Shown in pieces: positions 26,972 to 37,568 of a stretch of DNA of 64,000 nt (the stretch's first letter is position 1; every line of letters begins with the position of its first letter). Below the pieces are notes generated by a model. The model was given only the letters and a program-made list of their open reading frames with translations. It ran no database searches and was not told where the DNA came from. The stretch is taken from positions 1 to 64,000 of the forward strand of contig JAEUVJ010000009.1 of the NCBI GenBank assembly GCA_016787085.1, read 5' to 3'. Source of the DNA: Chitinophagaceae bacterium (GTDB taxonomy: Bacteria; Bacteroidota; Bacteroidia; Chitinophagales; Chitinophagaceae). Both the position numbers and the translations under genes were made by a program.

Positions 26972-29647
26972 GTGAAAAAAACAGTCCTTGTTATTACATT
27001 ACTCATTTGCTATGCAAAACATACAGTATCACAAAGCATAGGTATTGGCACTACCACACCAGACAGCAGTGCAATACTTCATGTTCAAAGTACGACGAAA
27101 GGAATGCTGCTGCCGCGAATGACAACGGTACAACGTAATGCAATAGCACATCCGGCCACCGGTCTTATGATCTATAATACAGATGATCAGTGCACAGATG
27201 TATTCAATGGAACAGGCTGGTTAAAAAACTGTGGGTTATTGCAGGGAGATTCTGTTGCAGTGTCGGCAGAAATATGGATATTAAAAACTAATGTAGGGCA
27301 ACCTGCGAGGGCAGGCGCAGTGGGTTTTTCTATTGGCACCAAAGGATATGTTCTGACAGGTGCCAACAACGGCGTTTTCATGAATGACTTATGGGAATAT
27401 AATTCGCTAAATAATACATGGACACAAAAAGCAAGTTTTCCGGGCGCAGCAAGATATGCTGCTACAGGGTTTTCAATCGGAGGCAAAGGATATATTGGTT
27501 TGGGTTATGATGGATTATCTTTTAAAAAAGATTTTTGGGAATATGATCCTGTAAATAATTCGTGGGTTCAAAAAACAAGCTTTCCCGGCAATCAAAGATA
27601 CCTGGCTGTTGGCTTTTCAATAAACGGGAAAGGATATATTGGAACCGGCGCAGATAGCAATTCTGTCAAAAATGATTTCTGGGAATATGATCCTACAACT
27701 AATTCCTGGACACAAAAAGCAAACTTTGCCGGAACCGCACGATATGCAGCAACTGGTTTTTCAATAGGCGGTAAAGGTTATATAGGAACTGGTTTTGACA
27801 CAACAGGTCATAGAAATGATTTCTGGGAATATGATCCTGCATCTGATTCGTGGACACAAAAAGCAAATCTTACAGGGGCACCAAGAGCTGTAGCTTTTGG
27901 CTTTTCAGTAGGGGGAAAAGGATACATTGGTTCCGGTTCCTCGGCTTTAACCCTTTATAACGATTTCTGGGAATACAATCCAGCAAGTAATCTATGGTCA
28001 CAAAAAACAGATTTTGCAGGAAGCGGAAGAACTCTCACTGCTACGTTTTCTATCGGCAATAAAGGATACGTGGCAACGGGTGCTGATAATTACTATCCAA
28101 AAAATGACCTATGGGAGTATAATCAGCAGGGTTACAGTGTTGCCTCTTTTACAAATAACACTTCACAAAATAATTTTTCTGATGGTATCTGGACAAAAAC
28201 GGTCATGAATGAGATCAGCTCGAACGGTGATGCGGTCTTTATAAAAAGTAATGGAAACGTTGGAATAGGTACAGCATTGCCGGACGCCAAACTCACAGTT
28301 GCAGGGAATACTTCTCTGATGGGAAATGTTGGCATTGGAACTACACCAGGATTTCCTTTAACCTTCGGTTCAACCACCGGGGATAAAATATCATTGTATG
28401 GAGAAAGTGGTAGCCACTATGGAATAGGAGTGCAATCGGGCTTATTGCAAATACACAGCAATCTTTCAGCCGATGATATTGGGTTTGGTTATGGTAGCAG
28501 CTCATCTTTTACTGAGCGAATGCGTATAAAAGGTAATGGTGATGTTGGTATAGGCACTGTTTTTCCACAAGCTTATGGCCATGGCGGGACTAATAAAATA
28601 ATTGAATTAAACAATCCAGCATCCGGCGGCACGATACAAAGTCATCTTATACTTTCTTCAGCGGGCACAAGTGGTTCATTGGGTGGCATCACATGGGCAG
28701 GTACGAATCTTACCGGCGAAAGAAGAACAGCTTTTATAGGAAACATGTATGAAACATCCAACGCTGCAAGACTCACGTTTTACACCCGTAACAATAGCGC
28801 ATCGTTTGGTGAGCGAATGACTATAACAGGAAATGGCAATGTTGGCATTGGCACTTCAACACCAGGATTTCCTTTAAACTTCGCTTCAACTCTCGGTGAT
28901 AAAATTTCATTATGGGGAGAAAGTGGCAATCACTATGGCATAGGGGTACAATCAGGTTTATTACAAATACACAGCAACCAGCCAACTGATGATATTGCCT
29001 TTGGCTATGGCAGCAGCGGCAGTTTTGTTGAACGTGTAAGAATAAAAGGCAATGGTTACCTGGGTATTGGTACCAATCCGACGACAAAGCTTGATATAGC
29101 CGGTATTAATAACTGGGATTTGACCAACTCAGAAGGAGATTTTAGAATTGGTAACAGTTCTTACCGGATAAAAATGGGGGTTGCATTAGATGGTGGCGGC
29201 GCCGGCGCCGGCAGAATAAGAGCAGCAGGCGGCATTAATGTACTTTATCTCGGAGCAGGCACATCGGATGTATTAACTCTTTTTAGCAATGGAAATGCTA
29301 CACTGGCCGGCACACTTACTGAAAACAGTGATGAAAGAATGAAAACAGACATTCAACCACTGCGACCTCCTTTGAAAAATTTAATTAAAATTACCGGCTA
29401 TACCTATCGCTGGATCGATGAAAGCAAGGATCACGATCTGCAAACAGGAGTATTAGCGCAGGAAATACAAAAAGTTTATCCGCATTTGGTGAAAGAAAAC
29501 AGAGATGGCGAACTGAGCGTAAACTATAGTGGACTCACCCCGATCCTATTGGAAGGCATCAAAGAACAACAGTTTCAAATAGAAAAGCTGAAAAAAGAAG
29601 TCAGTGAGTTAAAACAACTTGTTCAGCAACTGGTAAAAGCCAAATAA
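26972..29647 (+). CDS. Secreted Kelch-repeat fibre protein with S74 domain
   Basis: A GTG start at 26972 (MKKTVLVITLLICYAKHTVSQ) gives a normal signal peptide; an in-frame TTG at 26954 overlaps the promoter box. The mature part has the SIGIGTTTPDSSAILHV and LLPRMTT header, about six Kelch-like repeats (100-390), then repeated fibre modules with GFPLTF/GFPLNFAS...GDKISL. Residues before the S74 domain match the 14293 protein almost word for word (NNWDL, RIKMGVALDGGGAGAG). The S74 domain starts at SDERMKTDI (Ser about 786, Lys about 791) and ends in a coiled coil. Confidence 0.85.
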   Translation: MKKTVLVITLLICYAKHTVSQSIGIGTTTPDSSAILHVQSTTKGMLLPRMTTVQRNAIAHPATGLMIYNTDDQCTDVFNGTGWLKNCGLLQGDSVAVSAEIWILKTNVGQPARAGAVGFSIGTKGYVLTGANNGVFMNDLWEYNSLNNTWTQKASFPGAARYAATGFSIGGKGYIGLGYDGLSFKKDFWEYDPVNNSWVQKTSFPGNQRYLAVGFSINGKGYIGTGADSNSVKNDFWEYDPTTNSWTQKANFAGTARYAATGFSIGGKGYIGTGFDTTGHRNDFWEYDPASDSWTQKANLTGAPRAVAFGFSVGGKGYIGSGSSALTLYNDFWEYNPASNLWSQKTDFAGSGRTLTATFSIGNKGYVATGADNYYPKNDLWEYNQQGYSVASFTNNTSQNNFSDGIWTKTVMNEISSNGDAVFIKSNGNVGIGTALPDAKLTVAGNTSLMGNVGIGTTPGFPLTFGSTTGDKISLYGESGSHYGIGVQSGLLQIHSNLSADDIGFGYGSSSSFTERMRIKGNGDVGIGTVFPQAYGHGGTNKIIELNNPASGGTIQSHLILSSAGTSGSLGGITWAGTNLTGERRTAFIGNMYETSNAARLTFYTRNNSASFGERMTITGNGNVGIGTSTPGFPLNFASTLGDKISLWGESGNHYGIGVQSGLLQIHSNQPTDDIAFGYGSSGSFVERVRIKGNGYLGIGTNPTTKLDIAGINNWDLTNSEGDFRIGNSSYRIKMGVALDGGGAGAGRIRAAGGINVLYLGAGTSDVLTLFSNGNATLAGTLTENSDERMKTDIQPLRPPLKNLIKITGYTYRWIDESKDHDLQTGVLAQEIQKVYPHLVKENRDGELSVNYSGLTPILLEGIKEQQFQIEKLKKEVSELKQLVQQLVKAK

Positions 29648-29665
29648 ATCCTGTTTTTAAGGGAT
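29648..29665 (+). promoter_or_regulatory. Candidate operator copy 3 (ATCC-N10-GGAT)
   Basis: ATCCTGTTTTTAAGGGAT, one base after the stop codon of the 26972 gene. It lies 24 nt before the first base of TACATTTA (29688-29695), a one-base variant of TAnnTTTG, and 49 nt before the next ATG. Confidence 0.5.
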
Positions 29666-29713
29666 AGCTCGCCTTTCAGTACAGTTCTACATTTAAGCAG
29701 CAAAAAAAACTGT

Positions 29714-31750
29714 ATGAAGAGAATTTTGTTGACCGTTGGCTCACTATTAATTTACATTCTTTCAATTGCCCAAAATGTAGGGATTGGCACCACAACCCCG
29801 ATTGCACGGTTGCATGTGGCCGATAGCAATGTATTGTTTACCGGGCCTGCTACCCTTCCTGCTTCTCCAGCCAACACTCCTGCAAGTGGCGCAGGGACAA
29901 GAATGATGTGGTATCCGGGTAAAGCTGCTTTCCGCGTTGGCAATGTTGATGGAGCATATTGGGATAAAGACAGTATAGGTGTAAGCTCATTTGCTTCAGG
30001 ATTCAATACAAAAGCAAAAGGCATCTATTCCACGAGCATAGGAAATTATTCAACTGCCATCGGCCTTTCTGCTGTAAGCATTGGCAATGGTTCAAATGCT
30101 ATCGGTGATGGCTCTACCAGTTTTGGTAACCAGACAACCGCATCAGGACTTGTGGCCACAAGTATGGGATCTATGACTATTGCCAGTGGCGATTTCGCAA
30201 CGAGTTTCGGGGATAGGAGCATTGCCAGTGGAAATTATTCGATCAGTGCGGGATATCAAACAAAATCAAGCGGAATTGCTACTACCAGCTTAGGCGATCG
30301 TACCATGGCGAGCGGCTTTGGTGCAACCAGCTTAGGGAACCGAACAAGAGCAAAATCAGATTATTCTCTTACAATCGGGCTTTTTAATGATACTACTATC
30401 GCCAATTCTCTTTTTGAAATTGGAAACGGAACGGCTGATAATGCGAGAAAGAATGCGATGAATGTTTTAATTAATGGTAATATCGGTATTGGAGTAAATA
30501 CTCCTGTTGCACGGCTTCACGTAGACAGCAATGTATTATTCACCGGCCGGTATCCTCTTCCTGCTTCTCCGGGCAATATTCCTGTAAGCGGAGCAGGAAC
30601 AAGAATGATGTGGTACCCGGATAAAGCAGCTTTCCGCGTTGGCAATGTCGAGGCAGCCTATTGGGATAAGGACAGCATAGGTGTAAGTTCATTTGCTTCC
30701 GGATTCAATACAAAAGCAAAAGGAATTTATTCAACCAGTATGGGAGATTATTCTACTGCAAGCGGCTATGCTTCGGTGAGTATAGGCAATGGGGCCAATG
30801 CAACTGGCGATGGTTCTACCAGTTTTGGTAACCAGACAACTGCATCAGGTATTGTTGCTACCAGCATGGGATCTCAAACGATCGCCAGTGGTGATTTCTC
30901 AACAAGCTTAGGAGATAGAAGCATTGCAAGTGGAAATTACACAATCAGTGCGGGATACCAGACAAGATCAAGTGGAATTGCTACTACAAGCTTAGGCGAT
31001 CGTACCCTGGCAAGCGGCTATAGCGCAACCAGCATGGGTTATCAAACAAAAGCAAAATCCAATTACTCACTTGTAAGTGGTCAATTCAACGACACCACTA
31101 ACACAAATACACTTTTTGAAATTGGCAATGGCACTGCCGATAATGCAAGGCACAACGCAATGACTATATTAACTAACGGCAATGTGGGCATCGGCACCAC
31201 CACATCCAATGCATTATTACAGCTTGCCAATACTACTGTAAACAGAAAACTGGTATTATACGATCTTAACAATAACGATCATCAATATTATGGTTTTGGC
31301 ATTAACGGAGGTATATTACGGTACCAGGTTGATGCAATAGCAGCTGCTCATGTTTTTTATGCTGGCACATCTTCTTCTGCATCCAATGAATTATTCAGAA
31401 TAAATGGCAATGGCAACGCAGTACTTATGGGTACACTTACGCAAACCAGCGACGTAAGGCTTAAAATAAATATTCACCGGTTACAAAATCCCATCCGGCA
31501 GTTAATGAAGCTTAACGGCTATACCTATAACTGGAAAGACAATTATCGTGACCAAGAACTGCAAATAGGCCTGCTGGCGCAGGAAGTGGAGAAAGTTTAT
31601 CCGCAGTTGGTGAAAGAAAATGAAAAGGGAGAATTGAGCGTAAACTATATCAGTTTGATGCCGGTGTTGCTCGAAGCAATAAAAGAACAGCAAAAACAAA
31701 TTGATGAACAGGGCAGATTAATTGAACTGCTTTTAAAAAAAATTAAATGA
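29714..31750 (+). CDS. Secreted YadA-like fibre protein with duplicated head module and S74 domain
   Basis: The 678-residue protein has a signal peptide ending SIAQ. A header-plus-repeat module appears twice with a period of about 705 bp ([13 protein letters not shown] at 29807, [12 protein letters not shown] at 30512). Each copy has the [16 protein letters not shown] segment and about nine TxASGxxxTSMG repeats. A stalk follows ([18 protein letters not shown], shared with the 18127 protein) and an S74 domain from Ser579 in SDVRLKINI (Lys584). The final TGA overlaps the next gene's ATG (ATGA), indicating coupled translation. Confidence 0.85.
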   Translation: MKRILLTVGSLLIYILSIAQNVGIGTTTPIARLHVADSNVLFTGPATLPASPANTPASGAGTRMMWYPGKAAFRVGNVDGAYWDKDSIGVSSFASGFNTKAKGIYSTSIGNYSTAIGLSAVSIGNGSNAIGDGSTSFGNQTTASGLVATSMGSMTIASGDFATSFGDRSIASGNYSISAGYQTKSSGIATTSLGDRTMASGFGATSLGNRTRAKSDYSLTIGLFNDTTIANSLFEIGNGTADNARKNAMNVLINGNIGIGVNTPVARLHVDSNVLFTGRYPLPASPGNIPVSGAGTRMMWYPDKAAFRVGNVEAAYWDKDSIGVSSFASGFNTKAKGIYSTSMGDYSTASGYASVSIGNGANATGDGSTSFGNQTTASGIVATSMGSQTIASGDFSTSLGDRSIASGNYTISAGYQTRSSGIATTSLGDRTLASGYSATSMGYQTKAKSNYSLVSGQFNDTTNTNTLFEIGNGTADNARHNAMTILTNGNVGIGTTTSNALLQLANTTVNRKLVLYDLNNNDHQYYGFGINGGILRYQVDAIAAAHVFYAGTSSSASNELFRINGNGNAVLMGTLTQTSDVRLKINIHRLQNPIRQLMKLNGYTYNWKDNYRDQELQIGLLAQEVEKVYPQLVKENEKGELSVNYISLMPVLLEAIKEQQKQIDEQGRLIELLLKKIK

Positions 31751-34700
31751 GAAAGATAGTTACCATTTTTATTGCACTTGTTGCAACAAAAAATATCGTT
31801 GCTCAAAACGTAGGAATTGGAATTACAACACCTGCGGCAAGACTGCACATCATTGACAGCAATGTGGTATTCACTGGTCCGGCGACCATTCCTTCTTCGA
31901 CAACATTCAATCCGCCAATACAAGGTGCGGGCACAAGAATGATGTGGTATCCGCAAAAAGCGGCATTCAGGACCGGGTTTGTAACCGGAACACATTGGGA
32001 TAAGGATAGTATCGGCAATTATTCATTTGCTTCAGGAATAAACACAAAAGCCATTGGCCTCTATTCAACTGCAATGGGGGGAGGGAGTACTGCATCGAAT
32101 GTTTATTCATTGGCTACCGGCTTACTTACCGTTGCTTCTGGTGAAGTGGCCACATCAATCGGAAACAAGACTCAGGCTACGGGCAATGCCTCGACTGCAA
32201 TGGGGTACGAGACCGTCGCATCTGGTCAGGTTTCGAATGCGATGGGATACCAGACTGTTGCCTCCGGGGGAGCTGCAACAACAATGGGATATCAAACAGT
32301 CGCCTCCGGTAGTTACTCAACGGCAATGGGCTGGCAAACAAATTCATCAGGCATGCTATCGACAGCAATGGGATATTCTTCGCTTGCATCAGGAAGTGTT
32401 TCAATGGCAATGGGACAATCTTCTATTGCTACAGGAGATAATTCAACAGCAATGGGATTTACAACAAAAGCGTCCGGACTTTATTCAACCGCTACCGGAG
32501 CTTATACCACTGCATCAGGCATTACTTCGACGGCAATGGGATCTTATAATAAAGCAAGAAGTAATAATACATTAGTAGCCGGAACATTTAACGACACGAC
32601 ATTAACCAATAGCCTGTTCGAAATTGGAAATGGAGCAGCAGATAATGCGAGAAACAATGCAATGACTATTTTGCTGAACGGTAATACAGGCGTCGGAACT
32701 ATAACACCATCAGCAAGACTTCATGTAGCAGACAGCAATGTGGTTTTTACGGGTCCCCCGACCATTGGCTTTTCAACAACCTTTTATCCGCCGTTGCAAG
32801 GCCCAGGTTCACGTACGATGTGGTATCCGCAAAAGGCTGCCTTCAGAACCGGTATCGTGGATGGCGCACATTGGGATAAAGATAGTATCGGAAGGTTTTC
32901 TTTTGCGGCAGGATTTGATGTAAAAGCAAAAGGTGAAGGAAGCGCTGCTTTTGGAATTTTCAATGATGCATTGGGAGACTATTCAACTACTTTAGGGATT
33001 TACAATAAAGCCGAAGGATATGCATCCTTTGTTGCCGGCAATACAAACCGGGCAACGGGAGAAAGCTCGATGGCCTTAGGATACCTTACTCTCGCATCAG
33101 CCCGGCTGGCGACTGCTATGGGCGATAGTACAATCGCTTCAGCCATGCATTCAACGGCGATGGGTTATCACACGATGGCGGCCAATAATGCTGCTACTTC
33201 TACAGGCTATAATACCAAAGCAGCAGGTTTTGCTTCCGTTTCAATGGGTTCATTTAGTAAGGCAAAGTCAGATAATTCATTGGCCATCGGAACATATAAT
33301 GATACAACAGGCACAAACAGATTGTTTGAAATAGGTAATGGTACAGCAGATAATGCAAGGAGTAATGCAGTGACTGTTTTGCAAAACGGCAGTACAGGTA
33401 TCGGAACGATTTCTCCTTCTGCAAGGCTCCAGGTTGCAGATAGTAATGTGGTGTTCACAGGGCCTGCATCTATTCCTGTTTCCACATCATATAATCCGCC
33501 CATTGAGGGTCCAGGTACACGTATGATGTGGTACCCGCAAAAAGCGGCTTTCAGGGCCGGTTCGGTTGCAACTACACAATGGGACAAAAACAACATAGGC
33601 AGATATTCATTTGCCACGGGATTTGGCACAATCGCTTCCGGTGAAAATTCAGTTGCCATGGGATACGGTTCCGTTGCATCAGGACTTTATTCCGGCGCTA
33701 TAGGTTATACTTCATTTGCTTCCGGCAACTATGCCATGGCAATAGGCTACAGTAACTATGCCACAGGTGACCTGACTACGGCGATGGGAGCCGGCACCGT
33801 TGCGTCAGGAGTAGGATCAACAGTAATGGGCAGCTCTACCAAAGCAAAATCAGATTATTCATTGGTCATTGGCACGTATAACGATACAACTGCAACGGGA
33901 AGATTGTTTGAAATAGGTAATGGAACAGGAGATAATGCAAGAAGCAACGCGATGACTGTCTTACAAAATGGTAATACAGGTATTGGCATTGACCCTGCGT
34001 ATAAACTACACGTAGGCTATGGCACATTAAGAGCGGAAGGTCCTTCAGTGGCAGGTGGTACTGCAATAGCTGTAGGTGGATTTGGGGATGTATCCGTTGA
34101 TAAGCCCGGAATTGCCGGTGGAAGATTCATTATAAAAGAAAACGGGAATGTCGGTATTGGAAATAACGACCCGCTACGTCCACTCACTTTCGAATCATCA
34201 GCCGGGCAGAAAATACAATTCTATCAATCTGTAGCCGGTGAATATGGAATGGCTATTGAAGGTGGTGAACTTAGAATTCACGCTGACCAACCGGGATCGA
34301 GAGTTTCGTTCGGCACACGGTCCAATGCAGGAGTGTATACTGAATTAGCGAGGGCACGGCAAAACGGCGTTCACACATTCGAAGTAAATGGCAGCCTTTG
34401 GGCCAATGGAATTACGTATGCCAGCGATGAACGTTTTAAACAAAATATTACACCCATCTCCTCTCCTTTGCAAAAATTATTACAGATTCATGGTGTAGAA
34501 TACGAAATGAAAACAGTTGAGTTTGCCAAAAATAATTTTCAACCAGGAAGGCAAATCGGTTTAATAGCTCAGAATGTAGAGAAAGTAATTCCTGAAGCTG
34601 TCAATGAAGCGGATGGTTACAAAGGAGTGGATTATGCAAAGCTGGTTCCGTTGTTAGTCGAAAGCATCAAAGAAGAGCACCAGCAAGTTGAAAAACTAAA

Positions 34701-34755
34701 GAAGGAAGTCAATGAGCTAAAACAACTTGTTCAGCAGTTATTGAAAAATAAATAA
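31747..34755 (+). CDS. Secreted YadA-like fibre protein with triplicated head module and S74 domain
   Basis: The largest paralogue (1002 residues) has a signal peptide ending IVAQ and three successive head modules starting at about 31840, 32716 and 33424. Each opens with a RL..xDSNVVFTG header and a [15 protein letters not shown] segment ([11 protein letters not shown] in copy 2), followed by TxASGxxSTAMG repeats. A stalk follows, ending in a segment very like the 16699 protein (GELRIH, YTELARA.QNG), then an S74 domain from Ser893 in SDERFKQNI (Lys898) and a coiled coil. It closes the second block. Confidence 0.85.
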   Translation: MRKIVTIFIALVATKNIVAQNVGIGITTPAARLHIIDSNVVFTGPATIPSSTTFNPPIQGAGTRMMWYPQKAAFRTGFVTGTHWDKDSIGNYSFASGINTKAIGLYSTAMGGGSTASNVYSLATGLLTVASGEVATSIGNKTQATGNASTAMGYETVASGQVSNAMGYQTVASGGAATTMGYQTVASGSYSTAMGWQTNSSGMLSTAMGYSSLASGSVSMAMGQSSIATGDNSTAMGFTTKASGLYSTATGAYTTASGITSTAMGSYNKARSNNTLVAGTFNDTTLTNSLFEIGNGAADNARNNAMTILLNGNTGVGTITPSARLHVADSNVVFTGPPTIGFSTTFYPPLQGPGSRTMWYPQKAAFRTGIVDGAHWDKDSIGRFSFAAGFDVKAKGEGSAAFGIFNDALGDYSTTLGIYNKAEGYASFVAGNTNRATGESSMALGYLTLASARLATAMGDSTIASAMHSTAMGYHTMAANNAATSTGYNTKAAGFASVSMGSFSKAKSDNSLAIGTYNDTTGTNRLFEIGNGTADNARSNAVTVLQNGSTGIGTISPSARLQVADSNVVFTGPASIPVSTSYNPPIEGPGTRMMWYPQKAAFRAGSVATTQWDKNNIGRYSFATGFGTIASGENSVAMGYGSVASGLYSGAIGYTSFASGNYAMAIGYSNYATGDLTTAMGAGTVASGVGSTVMGSSTKAKSDYSLVIGTYNDTTATGRLFEIGNGTGDNARSNAMTVLQNGNTGIGIDPAYKLHVGYGTLRAEGPSVAGGTAIAVGGFGDVSVDKPGIAGGRFIIKENGNVGIGNNDPLRPLTFESSAGQKIQFYQSVAGEYGMAIEGGELRIHADQPGSRVSFGTRSNAGVYTELARARQNGVHTFEVNGSLWANGITYASDERFKQNITPISSPLQKLLQIHGVEYEMKTVEFAKNNFQPGRQIGLIAQNVEKVIPEAVNEADGYKGVDYAKLVPLLVESIKEEHQQVEKLKKEVNELKQLVQQLLKNK

Positions 34756-34982
34756 TCAGGGTAAATATACCAAAGGGATAGCCTATACGTTGGTTATAGA
34801 AAAATGAACAGTGTTTAGATCATACTATAAAAGCCGGTTGTAAGCTCAGTAATCACTATGCAGTTGTCCCCGTGTCTGAGTGTATTTACTCACATTATTG
34901 CAGATGTTTTACATAATACCCTGAACAGACTGCGGCTATCAGTATATTTTGTAATTTTAAGCAATAAACTGCTTAAACAAAC

Positions 34983-37562
34983 ATGCCCGATCAACCAGCG
35001 ATCTATTCCCTGCTACAGCAATACATTCCGGCCCTTAGTTCTTACAACGAGTTGTTCACCGCTGATAATACTATAAGGCCCGACTGGCAGACTTTTTTTT
35101 CCTCGCTTCACCAGTTAGGTCATAAAGAATTACAGAATCGCAATGCCGATATACTCCGCCTGCTGAAAGAGAACGGTGTTGCCTATAATATTTATAACGA
35201 TCCTTCCGGGCAAAGCCGCCCCTGGGAACTGGATCCGATACCACAACTGATCACTGCTGATGAATGGGAAACGATCAATGCAGGTTTGATACAGCGTGCC
35301 GAATTGTTTAACCTGTTGCTGAAAGATATTTATGGGCCGCAGACACTTATTAAAAACGGCATAATACCGCAGGAGCTTATTTACCTGCATCCGGGTTTCA
35401 TTCGATCATGTGCCAATATCCAGTTGCCGGGATCACAACATTTGATCTTATACGCCGCAGATATGGCTCGAGGCAATGACGGCCGCCTCTGGATCATCAG
35501 CGACCGCACACAGGCGCCATCTGGTTCCGGTTATGCATTAGAGAACAGGTTTGCCATGTCAAGCGTGTTGCCAGAATTATTCTCGAACCTGAATGTAAGA
35601 AGACTATCTCCTTATTTTGATTCATTACAACAGGCGCTGACAAACATAGCCCCGCACAACACCGATAACCCGAGAGTGGTCATCCTTACTCCCGGCCCGG
35701 ATAACGAAACCTATTTTGAGCACTCCTATCTTGCTGCTTACCTCGGGCTTACGCTGGTACAGGGCAACGACCTGATGGTAAAAGATAATTATGTATGGCT
35801 GAAGACTATTGACGGACTGGAAAAGGTAGATGTTATACTACGAAGGGTAGATGATAACTATTGTGATCCACTGGAATTAAAAAGCGACTCCTTACTGGGA
35901 GTACCCGGCTTGTTACAGGCAGTAAGAAAAGGAAATGTAGCGATTGCCAATCCGCTGGGCAGCAGTATTATAGAAAATGCCGGGCTTGTTCCATTTTTGC
36001 CTGCTGTGGCAAAACATTTCTTCGGGACAGACCTGGTCATGCCGGCCATTGCTACCTGGTGGTGCGGGCAATCCAAAGAAATGCAATATGTCATTGACAA
36101 TATAAAGACTTTAGTGGTCAGAAAGATATTCAGGAATGTGCCGGGCACCAGTTCAACTATTGATGGAGCTTCTCTTAGTGCCACTCAAACAAAAGAACTA
36201 ATACAAAAAATAAAAGCCAGTCCCTGGTTATATGTTGGCCAGGAAAAGATCAATTTCTCCTCTACCCCATCGTGGCATAATGGAAAGATAGAAGCAGGGC
36301 GTTCGCTGTTCAGAAGCTTTTTGGTCAGTCATCAGGATAGTTACATAGCTATGCCCGGTGGCCTTACACGTACCAGCACAGGAGAAAACAATTTTATCAT
36401 CTCCAACCAGCTTGGCGGCATCAGTAAAGACACCTGGGTACTCTCTGCCAATGAAGAGCAGGAACAACCCGTCAGCCTGCAACTGAATACGGATACCTTA
36501 CAACATAAAACACTTAAACGGTCACTGCCAAGTCATACGGCTGAAAATCTTTTCTGGGTAGGCCGTTATACAGAAAGGGTGATCTACAATGCAAGGCTGC
36601 AGCGTACAGTGATGCAGCGCATACTGCAAAGTAACAGGCATCTTAGCGTTGATAGCAGCGGGTCTGAATCCATATTGTTACAAACATTAACTCAATGTAC
36701 TTATACATTCCCGGGATTCTTCGAGAATACTGACATATTAAAGAAACGGGATACCTATGATAATCCCTGGAAAGAGCTAACAGATGTTTTATATAACGAA
36801 AAAAGAAGCGGCAGCCTTAGCCACAACCTGTCTCTTTTGAAAAATGCAGTATATAGTGTCCGCAACTTCTGGGCATTGGATACATGGCGTGTATTGCGGC
36901 AAATGGAAGAAGAATGGGATAATGCAAAAAAGGATAGCCCCGGGGATCACCTCCGCATGATCAGCAGTATTGATACATTGAACACATCCATGTTCGCCTT
37001 CCTGGGGATGAACCGGGAAAGTGTACGCCGGGAACAGGGATGGAACATCATGGACCTTGGCCGGAAACTAGAACAGGTACTCTATATCATTACCCTATTA
37101 AGAAGTGTGTTTCAGGTCAAACAGGAAGAACAGGCAGAACATGAATTGATGGAATCCGTCATGATCGCCAGCCAGAGTTTGATCACTTATCGCTATACTT
37201 ACCGTGATCACCTGCAACTTCCGCTGGCACTTGAGCTATTGATGCTCGACACCAACTACCCGAAATCGCTGGCCTACTTAGTCAAAAAGATAAAACGCTA
37301 CGTTTCACTTCTCCCAAAAGAAGGAAAGGAAATGCCATTGAGCGATAAAAAACGTAATATCGAAGAGGCCGATTCACTGCTAAAACTGGCTGATGTAATC
37401 AAACTGGCGCAGCATGATCCTGATACGATGGAATATGCCGCACTGAATAAATTCCTGGACAAACTATACTCATTGGTTTCTGATACGTCGGTACTGATAT
37501 CCAAAACTTATTTTAAGCACAGCCAGACACAAAAACAATTGTTCACGGCCAACCTGATATGA
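34983..37562 (+). CDS. Circularly permuted ATP-grasp protein fused to alpha-E domain (DUF404/DUF407-DUF403)
   Basis: The 859-residue protein joins two modules that are often separate genes: a circularly permuted ATP-grasp enzyme (about 1-480; landmarks RAELFNLLLKDIYGPQ, GSGYALENRFAMS, RRVDDNYCDPLELKSDS, NPLGSSIIENAG) and an all-helical alpha-E domain (about 510-850; AENLFWVGRYTERVIYNARL). Such ATP-grasp enzymes are predicted peptide or amide ligases that work with transglutaminase-fold proteins and alpha-E in a conserved neighbourhood. The next gene is such a transglutaminase, 6 nt downstream. The substrate is not known. Confidence 0.9.
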   Translation: MPDQPAIYSLLQQYIPALSSYNELFTADNTIRPDWQTFFSSLHQLGHKELQNRNADILRLLKENGVAYNIYNDPSGQSRPWELDPIPQLITADEWETINAGLIQRAELFNLLLKDIYGPQTLIKNGIIPQELIYLHPGFIRSCANIQLPGSQHLILYAADMARGNDGRLWIISDRTQAPSGSGYALENRFAMSSVLPELFSNLNVRRLSPYFDSLQQALTNIAPHNTDNPRVVILTPGPDNETYFEHSYLAAYLGLTLVQGNDLMVKDNYVWLKTIDGLEKVDVILRRVDDNYCDPLELKSDSLLGVPGLLQAVRKGNVAIANPLGSSIIENAGLVPFLPAVAKHFFGTDLVMPAIATWWCGQSKEMQYVIDNIKTLVVRKIFRNVPGTSSTIDGASLSATQTKELIQKIKASPWLYVGQEKINFSSTPSWHNGKIEAGRSLFRSFLVSHQDSYIAMPGGLTRTSTGENNFIISNQLGGISKDTWVLSANEEQEQPVSLQLNTDTLQHKTLKRSLPSHTAENLFWVGRYTERVIYNARLQRTVMQRILQSNRHLSVDSSGSESILLQTLTQCTYTFPGFFENTDILKKRDTYDNPWKELTDVLYNEKRSGSLSHNLSLLKNAVYSVRNFWALDTWRVLRQMEEEWDNAKKDSPGDHLRMISSIDTLNTSMFAFLGMNRESVRREQGWNIMDLGRKLEQVLYIITLLRSVFQVKQEEQAEHELMESVMIASQSLITYRYTYRDHLQLPLALELLMLDTNYPKSLAYLVKKIKRYVSLLPKEGKEMPLSDKKRNIEEADSLLKLADVIKLAQHDPDTMEYAALNKFLDKLYSLVSDTSVLISKTYFKHSQTQKQLFTANLI

Positions 37563-37568
37563 TCCTGC

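Noticed and set aside
13900..34755. Fibre cluster as a prophage
   Set aside because: No capsid, terminase, portal, tail or lysis genes are present, and each fibre has its own Sec signal peptide, which phage tail proteins lack.
14293..34755. CRISPR array in the repeated DNA of the fibre genes
   Set aside because: The repeats are coding, of variable length and sequence, and lack unique spacers between identical repeats; no cas genes were seen.
34756..34802. Fourth copy of the ATCC-N10-GGAT site after the 31747 gene
   Set aside because: Only AAGGGATAGC is shared; the ATCC half-site is absent and no -7 box lies at the required distance.
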